36,845 nucleotides of DNA, taken from Ferruginibacter sp. GTDB lineage: Bacteria; Bacteroidota; Bacteroidia; Chitinophagales; Chitinophagaceae. The notes beneath the pieces are model-generated. The model was not told the origin of the DNA. It saw only the letters and a program-made list of their open reading frames with translations, and searched no databases. Both the position numbers and the translations under genes were made by a program. Location: assembly GCA_025351645.1 (NCBI GenBank), contig JANXVN010000088.1, forward strand, positions 1 to 36,845. The letters run 5' to 3'. This document shows, in pieces, positions 1 through 8,506 of this stretch (its first letter is position 1; every line of letters begins with the position of its first letter).

Positions 1-477
1 GACCAAAGTAAAAAAGCCAGGGTGCCCACCAGCCCTAACCAATATACTAACCAAACCAGCGGCTTACCTTTAGATGAGTACCAAACGGAAGCAGCGTACA
101 TTAATAATAACCCGGCACAGTTTACGGATTTTAGCCTCCCATGGTCTTTAAGCTTATCCTATAGCCTTCAATATAGCAAATCTTATGTAGTGCAGTCTCA
201 AAGTTTTATAAGCAACCTTACCCAAAACTTAAACTGGAACAATACATTAAAGCTTACTGAAAAATGGCAGTTTGGCATTAGTGGGTATTATGATATTTCA
301 CAAGCCAAGTTAGGTACTATGACGATGACCATATCCCGTGAAATGCACTGCTGGCAATTGTCTATCAACATATCACCGGTTGGGCAGTACCGTTATTTTA
401 ATTTTTCTATAAGCCCAAAATCTGGTTTATTGAGGGATGTTAAGATTAACAGGTCCCGGCAGTATTATGAGTTGTAA
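1..477 (+). CDS. lptD: C-terminal part of an OstA/LptD-like outer membrane LPS assembly protein (5' truncated by window edge)
   Basis: Frame is open from base 1; beta-strand-rich C-terminus with LTEKWQFGISGYYDISQ...ISREMHCWQLSINISPVGQYRYFNFSISPKSGLLRDVKI, typical of Bacteroidetes LptD C-termini. Confidence 0.7.
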   Translation, partial: DQSKKARVPTSPNQYTNQTSGLPLDEYQTEAAYINNNPAQFTDFSLPWSLSLSYSLQYSKSYVVQSQSFISNLTQNLNWNNTLKLTEKWQFGISGYYDISQAKLGTMTMTISREMHCWQLSINISPVGQYRYFNFSISPKSGLLRDVKINRSRQYYEL

Positions 478-479
478 TA

Positions 480-581
480 TAGCCTCCCTGCCCTCCAAAG
501 GAGGGTTTCCGACTCTGCGAATTGTAAAAGACTTTTAAATTTGAATACGCTAGAACCCTCCTTTGGAGGGCAGGGAGGCTA
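480..581. repeat. Long intergenic inverted repeat (28-nt perfect arms 480-507 and 554-581, 46-nt spacer)
   Basis: tagcctccctgccctccaaaggagggtt and its exact reverse complement aaccctcctttggagggcagggaggcta; each arm also contains the self-palindrome CCCTCC-AAA-GGAGGG. Confidence 0.9.
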
Positions 582-683
582 CATTTGGCAATCTGCTTTA
601 ATTTGCTACATTATGGTATTATTGGCTGCCCTGCCGGTAATATGACGTAACATGCTTATGGTTGTACAAATACTTATGGAATT

Positions 684-772
684 GAAGCGCCAGGGATTGA
701 AACGGAAATCCTTTTTTTGTCGGGCCGCCCGCAAAAAAAGATTGAAGTGAAAAGCCCGGCCGCAGGGGCGCC
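684..772 (+). repeat. Structured intergenic element, copy A (variant apical stem)
   Basis: gaagcgccagggattgaaacggaaatcc...agcccggccgcaggggcgcc; outer GCGCC/GGCGC pairing, internal stem ATC(C)TTTTTTTG/CAAAAAAAGAT; flanks shared with copies at 11340 and 21426. Confidence 0.7.
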
Positions 773-907
773 AATATAGTTATAAGTTAGGCGTTAGGAG
801 TTACGAGTTTGTTGGGCCAGATAGCAATTATTAAAATAACTTAGGTTGTAAAACCATGGGCCGAAACTTAACATAAAACAGAAAGTGAAAAACTAAAAAT
901 TTTCAAC

Positions 908-915
908 TACTTTTG
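908..915 (+). promoter_or_regulatory. Candidate Bacteroidetes -7 box TACTTTTG
   Basis: Matches TAnnTTTG; 9 nt upstream of ATG at 925. Confidence 0.5.
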
Positions 916-924
916 CGCCGCTTT

Positions 925-1944
925 ATGCAGTCACTCCAACACATATTTCCATTATTATCCCAGCCTCGTAAGGTTGTGATAACCACCCACCAGAAGCCGG
1001 ATGGCGATGCGATGGGCTCATCTTTAGGGCTTTATCATTTTTTGATTCAGTTTGGGCATGCCGTTACGGTGATTTCCCCAACAAACTGGGCCAACTTTTT
1101 AGCCTGGATGCCCGGTACAAAAAACGTACTGGATTATGAAAGGCAGACAGATGACGCCAATAAGGCTATAGCCAATGCAGACTGGTTGTTTTGCCTTGAT
1201 TTTAATACCCTTAGCCGTACCAAGCGGATGGAGGAAAATTTAGGCAACGCTACCGGTGAAAGGATTTTAATAGACCATCACCAGGAACCACAGGTAGATA
1301 AATTTGCTTATGGCGAAAGCGATACCAGCAAAAGCAGTACCTGCGAAATGGTGTACGATTTTATTATAGATAGCGGCAATAGCGACAAAATAAATGCGGC
1401 CATTGGGGAATGCTTGTACGCAGGCGTGATGACAGATACAGGCTCGTTCAGGTTTCCGGCAACAACGGCCAGCGTACATAGGATGGTTGCCACCCTAAAG
1501 GATAAAGGGCTGGAGCACGGGATGGTGCATGAAAATTTATTTGATAATTTTTTAGAGAACAAGTTTCGTTTTTTAGGTAATGTTTTGCTGAATAGGATGG
1601 AAGTTTTTTATGAATACAATACGGCGCTAATAGCTATTCCGCAAACCGACCTTATTAAATTTAATATTAAGACAGGCGATACAGAAGGACTGGTAAATTA
1701 TCCATTAGGCATAAAGGGCATAAAATTAGCTGCCATAATTATTGACAGGGGCGAGGAGCGTAAAAGTTCGTTTAGGAGCAAAGGCGGTTTTGATGTAAAT
1801 ACCTTTGCCCGTAATTATTTTAACGGTGGTGGCCATTTCAATGCAGCAGGCGGCCAAAATAAAGAACCGCTTGAAGAAGTAGTAGCTAAATTTGTAGCCG
1901 CTATGAAGGAAAGCAGGGAACAACTAAGCAATTATCAATTTTAA
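925..1944 (+). CDS. nrnA: DHH/DHHA1 phosphoesterase, NrnA-like oligoribonuclease/PAP phosphatase
   Basis: TTHQKPDGDAMGSSLGLYHFL, LIDHHQEP, MTDTGSFRF, GGGHFNAAGG motifs. ORF track starts at TTG 913; ATG 925 preferred because of the -7 box. Confidence 0.85.
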   Translation: MQSLQHIFPLLSQPRKVVITTHQKPDGDAMGSSLGLYHFLIQFGHAVTVISPTNWANFLAWMPGTKNVLDYERQTDDANKAIANADWLFCLDFNTLSRTKRMEENLGNATGERILIDHHQEPQVDKFAYGESDTSKSSTCEMVYDFIIDSGNSDKINAAIGECLYAGVMTDTGSFRFPATTASVHRMVATLKDKGLEHGMVHENLFDNFLENKFRFLGNVLLNRMEVFYEYNTALIAIPQTDLIKFNIKTGDTEGLVNYPLGIKGIKLAAIIIDRGEERKSSFRSKGGFDVNTFARNYFNGGGHFNAAGGQNKEPLEEVVAKFVAAMKESREQLSNYQF

Positions 1945-1959
1945 AAAATACAAAAACAC

Positions 1960-2997
1960 ATGAAGCAATTTTTTTATTTATTAGCTGTATCTACAGTGTT
2001 ATTAGCAAGTTGCACCCAGGCTTTTAAGAAAAGCGATAAGGGTATGCAATACAAACTTATTTCCGATGGTAAAGGAAAGGTCATACAAAACGGCAACTTT
2101 TTTGAAATTCAGTATGAGCAGACTTACGAAGGTGCTGGCCTTACAAATAAAAAAGATTCATCTTTGTTGGATTCCCGCAAATTTGGTAATCAGATAGCAA
2201 CTATGGATTCTGCAGGCATGCCTCCTGCTTACTACAAAATATTTAGCCAGGTAAGAAAAGGCGATAGTATTATTGTAAAGCAATTGGTTGACAGTATTAT
2301 GAAAGAAGGCAGCCAAACACCACCATTTATGAAGAAAGGCGGCAACCTGGTTGCTTACTACAAAATTGTAAATATTTTTACTAGTAAAGAGGCTGCTGAC
2401 AGTGCCTACAAGGTACAGATGGAGCAAAAGAAAGTGAAAGATTCTATTAACTCAATTGGCCAGCTTAAGAAAGATGACAAGACAATCAGCGATTACCTTG
2501 CCGCTAAAAATATTAAAGCTACCAAGACTGAAAAAGGTACTTACGTAGAAATTTTACAAGAAGGCACTGGTGTAAAAGTTACCGATTCTGTTGGTGTTAA
2601 AATGAAATACACGGGCAAAAGCTTTGATGGCAAGGCGTTTGATTCTAATGTAGATTCTCAGTTTAACCACATGGAATTGTTACCTGTAAATATGTGGGCC
2701 CCACGTGTTATACCAGGCTGGGTTGAAGGCTTGCGTATGCTTTCTAAAGGCACAAAAGCACGTTTCTATATCCCTTCTTCTTTAGGTTATGGTTCACAAG
2801 GCCAGATGCCCGCCATTAAGCCTGACGAAAACTTGATTTTTGATGTAGAAGTAGTTGAGGTTACTGATAAAAAAACAGCTATGGCAGATGAAATGGCCAT
2901 GCAACAAAAAATGATGCAGCAGCAGCAGGCAATGCAGCAGATGCAACAAAAAATGAAAGGCGCTCAAGGCCAGGGCCAACCACAGCCTCAGCATTAA
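1960..2997 (+). CDS. FKBP-type peptidyl-prolyl cis-trans isomerase lipoprotein (degenerate N-terminal plus canonical C-terminal FKBP domain)
   Basis: Lipobox-like LLAVSTVLLASC; C-terminal VKMKYTGKSFDGKAFDSN...VIPGWVEGLRMLSKGTKARFYIPSSLGYGSQG...LIFDVEVVEV. Confidence 0.88.
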   Translation: MKQFFYLLAVSTVLLASCTQAFKKSDKGMQYKLISDGKGKVIQNGNFFEIQYEQTYEGAGLTNKKDSSLLDSRKFGNQIATMDSAGMPPAYYKIFSQVRKGDSIIVKQLVDSIMKEGSQTPPFMKKGGNLVAYYKIVNIFTSKEAADSAYKVQMEQKKVKDSINSIGQLKKDDKTISDYLAAKNIKATKTEKGTYVEILQEGTGVKVTDSVGVKMKYTGKSFDGKAFDSNVDSQFNHMELLPVNMWAPRVIPGWVEGLRMLSKGTKARFYIPSSLGYGSQGQMPAIKPDENLIFDVEVVEVTDKKTAMADEMAMQQKMMQQQQAMQQMQQKMKGAQGQGQPQPQH

Positions 2998-3014
2998 AAT
3001 ATAATTTATGTAAG

Positions 3015-3047
3015 AAAAGCAGCCTATTTAAATGGGCTGCTTTTTTT
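3015..3047 (+). terminator. Intrinsic terminator downstream of FKBP gene
   Basis: AAAAGCAGCC / GGCTGCTTTT stem followed by a T run. Confidence 0.85.
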
Positions 3048-3097
3048 GTTTTAACAAAGTTATGTATCGTACCACTAAGTTAAGTGGGTTGCGTTTT

Positions 3098-5738
3098 TAT
3101 CTTACACTAAGCCACTCTTCAAGGGTTCTTACTACCAGTATGATAAGCAGGAGGCTATCCTTTATATTTTCTGTTTTGTTGTTGGTGGCATTGGTATAGC
3201 TAAATATCCACATATAGGTGCTTGCCTCTTGAGGCACTCCTTTAAAAGTGCCATCTCATCCATGCTGCTTATTAGTATCTTGAAATAAAAGCTGGCCGTA
3301 ACGGTTGTATATAACAAGCTTGAAATTGATGGTTGGTTCGCCCGGGCTTACTTTAAAAAAATCGTTTAAGCCATACGCCGTATCTGTACCTAAAAAAAAA
3401 TAAGGTATTGCATTAAAAAGCACATTGATGGTATCTGTGGCCGTGCAACCGTTTGTGGCTACTTTTACATTATATTGCCCCCTATTATTTACAATTATCG
3501 AAGCTGCGGTTGAACCATTGCGCCATTGATAAGCGGGATTGGGCACATTGGCTGCGAGTGTAAGGCTGTTGCCCTGGCAAAGGGATGTATCTGCGCCTAA
3601 CGCAACCTGGTCTGCTGTTACATAACTTACCACTATGCTGTCTCCTTTGGAACATCCATTTTTGGAAATATTTAGCCAATAGGTGCCTGGCAGTGAAACA
3701 TTGTAAGTTGCGTCGGTGCTATTGTCTTGCTACAGGTATTGTGCACAGGCAACTACCGGGCCTAGCAGCAACGATTGCCCGTTGCATAGGGTAGTGTCTT
3801 TTGGAAAGGAAAATATAATAGGCAGGTTAAAAGCAATATTTATAGTATCGAATTTAGGGCATCCGTTGTTGGAGATTTCTGCTACCACAGAATAGCTGCC
3901 TGTTTTTTTTACCCAGATAGAATCCGTTGTTTCTCCGGTGCTACAAACACAATTGACAGTATTGTCATAATCGTACACACAAAATTTGCTGCGAATCGAT
4001 TGGGCACAGCACTATATCGCTGCCCAGGCCAACATACGGAACTGGCAACACGGTAACATTGATGGAATCTATCTTTCGCAACCGCCGCAGCTATCTTGTA
4101 ACATACGCACATAATATTTTGAAGTACCTTCTATTAATATGCTATCTGATATACCGGTTATGTAAGTTGGCCCATCCTGATATTTGTTCGACCATTCGTA
4201 AATGCCATTGTTTACGGAAAGTTTTATCTTGAAAGAGTTACCGGCACAAAAACTAGTGCCTGTAGGAAACGCGTACAATATCCTTTTTGCGGGATCTTTT
4301 ATTTCCACTAGTTCTTTTACCGATTCAATAAATACATTGGCCGAATTGCTTAATGAAGCAGTTACCTGATAAAAACCGGGCGCAGAAAATACATGGCTGG
4401 CATTTTGTGAAAGGGCAGTTTTTTGGCTTCCTGATGAAGGTTGCAAAATTCCATTGGATATTTATTATGGTATCGTTCATTATTGAAAAATTTAGAGGGT
4501 CAGGATGGCAGCCTCCTGAATAGACGATATTGTTTTTTGGGCTTCTCCATATCGTGCTGATAAAAGGAAGGAAGCGATACTCCTGAACCTGATTGCGTAG
4601 TTACCGAGTTTGAATTAAATTTAGCAGAAGTACCTCTTCTTTTAGGAAAATCTATAGAAAGAAGAAAATCGCCTGCTTGCCTGAAATGTATTTTTTTATC
4701 AGGCGCTACTTGAATGTTGCCCCAATAATTGAAATAACAAAAAGAGAAAATGTTGCCCAGCACAACAGCATACCGTTGTAAAGAAACTGAATCAGTATAA
4801 CAAAGGTCGTATTGAATAATAACGAAAGACGCAAAGCCACAAGGCTGCAGGCCTGTAGCAATAGTAGTACCTACTGCATACAGCAACTTATTATCTGGCG
4901 AAAATTCAAAAAAACTTACGGCCCCTGTAACATTGTGCCTGGATTTTATTTTGGTAGATACGCTGCCTGTATGGATATCAAAATTAAAAACTTCAAAAAA
5001 AATAGTATAGTAAATAAAATACGAGGGATAGTAAGTGGAAGTGCTTCCAACGAACATGTTACCATCGGGCGAAGCTTTCAATGTAGTGAAATTATACTCG
5101 TTACTGACAGAGTTTAAGCCAGCTTTGCTTATTTGTAATGCTGCACTAATGCCGCTGGCATCAAAAAGGCTTGAAGTAAATAAATCGGCCCTGTACTTGT
5201 TGGTAACAATCTAAATATCATCCGTGCCTTTTTTATTGATTATTGTATAACCATAAGAAATAGAAAGATCGATAATATTGTCCGCATCTATTACCTGCCA
5301 CAGGCCGTCATTAAACGACATTCTATAGCCGCATAATACAAAGAATATATTTTGCTGTTTGTCTGCCGTGGATAAAATAAAAGGAACTTGGAGTTGCTTC
5401 CTGGATATTTTACTGTCAGCACATTATTATCGCCACCATTAAAAATAGGCGTCGGCCCAGGCATAGGCTGGTAATTTTTATCGAGCACAGGAGAAGATAA
5501 GGCACCGGTATAAATAAAAAGCAGGTTACCGTTGGCATCGCTCATGGACGTTTCTAGGGGCGATGCCTGAATTACTACTAGGTATGCCTGTAATTTGCAC
5601 CGGTGTAACGGTATTGAATGATAGGCCTTGTGAAGGGGCGAAAAACTAATTGCTGGTTTCTTTTTGCGTAAGGCCAGTAAAAGATATGAAACAAAAAATT
5701 AAAAGGACAAAGCCAGGCCGCAGCTGTTTTTTTATCAA
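3098..5738 (-). pseudogene. Decayed gene for a secreted protein of the gliding-motility-associated C-terminal-domain (CHU_C/T9SS-like) family
   Basis: Successive minus-strand fragments in shifting frames read MIKKQLRPGFVLLIFCFISFTGLTQKETSN*FFAPSQGLSFNTVTPVQITGIP ... MSDANGNLLFIYTG ... DDI*IVTNKYRADLF ... FSPDNKLLYAVGT ... YL*QDNSTDATY ... NRYGQLLFQDTNKQHG*DGTFKG. Multiple frameshifts plus four in-frame stops. Confidence 0.88.
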
Positions 5739-5780
5739 ATATATTTTAATTTAATAACGATGCCACTACTATTATTCTAT

Positions 5781-6611
5781 TTACCCATTTTTATAATACT
5801 CCATCAACACCACCGCTTCCCTCGCTTCCTTTACATCATGCACCCGTAAAATAGCTGCGCCATTTTGTAATGCCAGTGTATTTAAAACCGTGGTGCCGTT
5901 TAAGGCTTCGCCAGATGTGATGCCCAGCGTTTTGTAGATAGTGCCTTTTCTTGAAATACCTGCCAGTATGGGTTTGCCGAGCATTTTAAAAACAGACAGG
6001 TTTTTTAATAACGTAAAATTATGTGCCGCCGTTTTTGCAAAACCAAAGCCAGGGTCGATGATGACATCCTTTATACCTACTCTTGCACAATCGGCTATCT
6101 TTTTAATAAAATAATCCAGTACCTCTTTTGTAACATCATCATAATGAGCCAGCGATTGCATATTATCCGGCGATCCTTTCATGTGCATGCATATGTAGGG
6201 CACGCCTAATGCGCCCACCATTGGCAGCATAGCGTTATCCATTTCACCGCCACTGATATCGTTCACAATGGAAGCACCTGCATCAATAGCTGCGGCCGCA
6301 ACTTTGCTGTGATAAGTATCTATCGAGATAATACAATCGGGGTGTTTTTTGATGAGCAGTTTTATTGCCGGCTCAACTCTTTCAATTTCTTCTTCGGCGC
6401 TGATGCGTTGGCTTCCGGGGCGGGAGCTTTGTCCGCCAATATCTAGTATATCGGCGCCTTCGTACAGCATTTTATCTGCCAGCGCAATGGTAGCAACCAT
6501 GCCTTTTTGTAAATGGCTTTCGTAGAAACTATCTGGGGTAGCATTTATAATGCCCATCACCAATGGTTTATCTATCACCAATAATTTTCCTTTGCAGTTA
6601 AGTGTGTACAT
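5781..6611 (-). CDS. folP: Dihydropteroate synthase
   Basis: VMGIINATPDSFYES, GADILDIGGQSSRPG, IIDPGFGFAKTAAHNFTLLKNL, PILAGISRKGTI. Confidence 0.96.
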   Translation of the reverse strand: MYTLNCKGKLLVIDKPLVMGIINATPDSFYESHLQKGMVATIALADKMLYEGADILDIGGQSSRPGSQRISAEEEIERVEPAIKLLIKKHPDCIISIDTYHSKVAAAAIDAGASIVNDISGGEMDNAMLPMVGALGVPYICMHMKGSPDNMQSLAHYDDVTKEVLDYFIKKIADCARVGIKDVIIDPGFGFAKTAAHNFTLLKNLSVFKMLGKPILAGISRKGTIYKTLGITSGEALNGTTVLNTLALQNGAAILRVHDVKEAREAVVLMEYYKNG

Positions 6612-6625
6612 CAGGCAGAATCAAG

Positions 6626-6648
6626 TATTTTTGACAGTAACAAAAATA
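6626..6648. promoter_or_regulatory. Face-to-face divergent -7 boxes TATTTTTG / CAAAAATA
   Basis: TATTTTTG (6626-6633, +) acagtaa CAAAAATA (6641-6648, - strand TATTTTTG) in the 54-bp folP/DUF1599 intergenic gap. Confidence 0.55.
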
Positions 6649-6665
6649 ACCACATTCAACAAATT

Positions 6666-7214
6666 ATGAACACTAAAGAACAATACGGCGCCGTTATAAT
6701 GACTTGCGAAGAAATTTTTTTAAAGAAAACAATTGATTACGGCACGTCCTGGCGTGTTTACCGAACCATTTCTGTGGTAGACCAAATCTATATAAAAGCA
6801 AAGCGCATCCGTACTATACAGGAAAAAGGCGTACAAAGGATTGGTGATGATATTGTAAGCGAATTTAAAGGCATGCTAAATTATGCCATCATTGGCTTGA
6901 TTCAATTAGATAAGCAAACCGATGAAACTGAATTAATGCCGGTTGATGAAGTTGCGGCTTTATATGAAGAAAAAGTAGCTATTGCCAAAAAACTAATGGA
7001 AGATAAGAACCACGACTATGGCGAAGCCTGGCGGGATATGAGCCAGGAAAGCTTTACAGATTTAATACTGGCAAAGCTGCTGCGCATAAAGCAAATTATA
7101 AAAAATGATGGCGAAACAATTATGAGCGAAGGTATTGATGCCAACTATTTCGATATAATGAACTACGCCGTTTTTGCGTTGATATTAATAGGTGAGGGCA
7201 AACATCCTAATTAA
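6666..7214 (+). CDS. DUF1599 family protein
   Basis: Two internal copies of a DYG-x-(S/A)WR...K-x-x-RI...NYA motif typical of DUF1599; usual neighbour of folP in Bacteroidetes. Confidence 0.85.
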   Translation: MNTKEQYGAVIMTCEEIFLKKTIDYGTSWRVYRTISVVDQIYIKAKRIRTIQEKGVQRIGDDIVSEFKGMLNYAIIGLIQLDKQTDETELMPVDEVAALYEEKVAIAKKLMEDKNHDYGEAWRDMSQESFTDLILAKLLRIKQIIKNDGETIMSEGIDANYFDIMNYAVFALILIGEGKHPN

Positions 7215-7262
7215 ATTTCAGCTGACGTTTTAACAATAGTATCGATAAAGAAAAATATAATT

Positions 7263-8402
7263 ATGAAAGTAAGTGTAACCATTGCAAGGATATTGGTAGG
7301 CGTTTTATTTATTTTTTCTGGTTTGATAAAAGCCATCGACCCTCTGGGATTAACTTATAAAATGCAGGAATTTTTTGAAGTATGGGGCAGGGATGGCTAC
7401 TTTACTTGGCTGATGAATTGGGTGTATAATTATGCCTTTATTTTTTCTGTAATTATGATAACGCTGGAAATTGTACTTGGTGTAGCGTTGTTGACAGGAT
7501 GGAAAAAAAAGTTAATACTCAGGTTATTATTATTGCTGATGCTGTTCTTTACTTTTCTTACCAGTTATGTTTTATTTAGTGGCAAGATAGCCACCTGTGG
7601 CTGTTTTGGCGATTGTATACCTATTACGCCTATACAGACTTTTACAAAAGATATTATCCTTTTGCTGCTGATTATTTTTTTATTGTACGGTGAAAAGTAT
7701 GTGGTGCCATTGTTTAAAAATATGGTGCCAGGCGCACTGGTATTTTTAAGTGTAGTTGCGGTTATTTTGTTACAGGCACACGTTGTAAAACATCTTCCTT
7801 TAAAAGATTGCCTGCCCTTTAAAAAAGGCAACGATTTGTTGAAGTTGAGGTTGATGCCTGCAGATGCTATCCCTGATAAGTTCGAGAATAGTTTTATTTA
7901 CAAAAAAAATAACGAGCAAAAAACTTTTACTGTGGATAAATTGCCAGATAGCAGCTGGACCTATATAGACCGCAAACAAATATTGGTAAAAAAAGGAAAG
8001 AACAATGTGCCATTGATAAATGATTTCTCGCTAACAGATTCAGCCGGAGTTGATGCTACGGAAACCTTGCTAAGCCAAAGCGGCGATTATTATTTATTCT
8101 TTTTAAAAGATATGGAAAGCAGCACCGTAAAATGGAGCACTGCTTTTATAAACCTTTGGCAAAAAGCAAAACAACAAAACAAGCCACTCTATATTGTAAC
8201 TGCCGACAAGGCTGCCGCTAACCACTTTTTTAATGAGTTAAATAAATACAATTTGCCTATTTATACTTGCGATGCCACAGCCATTAAAACCGCAGCCAGG
8301 GCTAACCCTACGTTATTTTTGATGAAGGGCCCGGTAGTGCAGGGTAAGTGGAGCTGGGCAGATATTGGGGAAGCGGTTAAGGAATTAAAAATTATGAAGT
8401 AA
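7263..8402 (+). CDS. BT_3928-like/DoxX-family membrane protein with C-terminal thioredoxin-like region
   Basis: VSVTIARILVGVLFIFSGLIKAIDPLGLTYKMQEFF N-terminal multi-TM region, CGCFGDCIP motif; folP-DUF1599 neighbourhood. Confidence 0.8.
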   Translation: MKVSVTIARILVGVLFIFSGLIKAIDPLGLTYKMQEFFEVWGRDGYFTWLMNWVYNYAFIFSVIMITLEIVLGVALLTGWKKKLILRLLLLLMLFFTFLTSYVLFSGKIATCGCFGDCIPITPIQTFTKDIILLLLIIFLLYGEKYVVPLFKNMVPGALVFLSVVAVILLQAHVVKHLPLKDCLPFKKGNDLLKLRLMPADAIPDKFENSFIYKKNNEQKTFTVDKLPDSSWTYIDRKQILVKKGKNNVPLINDFSLTDSAGVDATETLLSQSGDYYLFFLKDMESSTVKWSTAFINLWQKAKQQNKPLYIVTADKAAANHFFNELNKYNLPIYTCDATAIKTAARANPTLFLMKGPVVQGKWSWADIGEAVKELKIMK

Positions 8403-8506
8403 GAATTGTGCGAATGCTAAGCGCGGACATTTATACCGTTGGTTTTATGGTTGGCGTGGTTGCTATTATTTGTTTTCAATATTGTTCACCTTTTACCTGT
8501 TAAGAC

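Noticed and set aside
480-812. Possible CRISPR or integron-like array formed by the palindrome and structured element
   Set aside because: No regularly spaced repeat-spacer units, no cas genes, no integrase; the two elements are unrelated in sequence.
1267-1562. Minus-strand ORFs inside the DHH phosphoesterase gene
   Set aside because: Antisense to a clear conserved protein, no signal, low-complexity translations; shadow ORFs.
2920-2970. CAG/CAA-rich repeat tract
   Set aside because: Encodes the Gln/Met tail of the FKBP protein; coding low complexity rather than a separate repeat element.
3585-5117. Plus-strand ORFs (69 and 101 aa) in the 3.1-5.7 kb region
   Set aside because: They oppose the recognisable decayed minus-strand gene and have no family signature.
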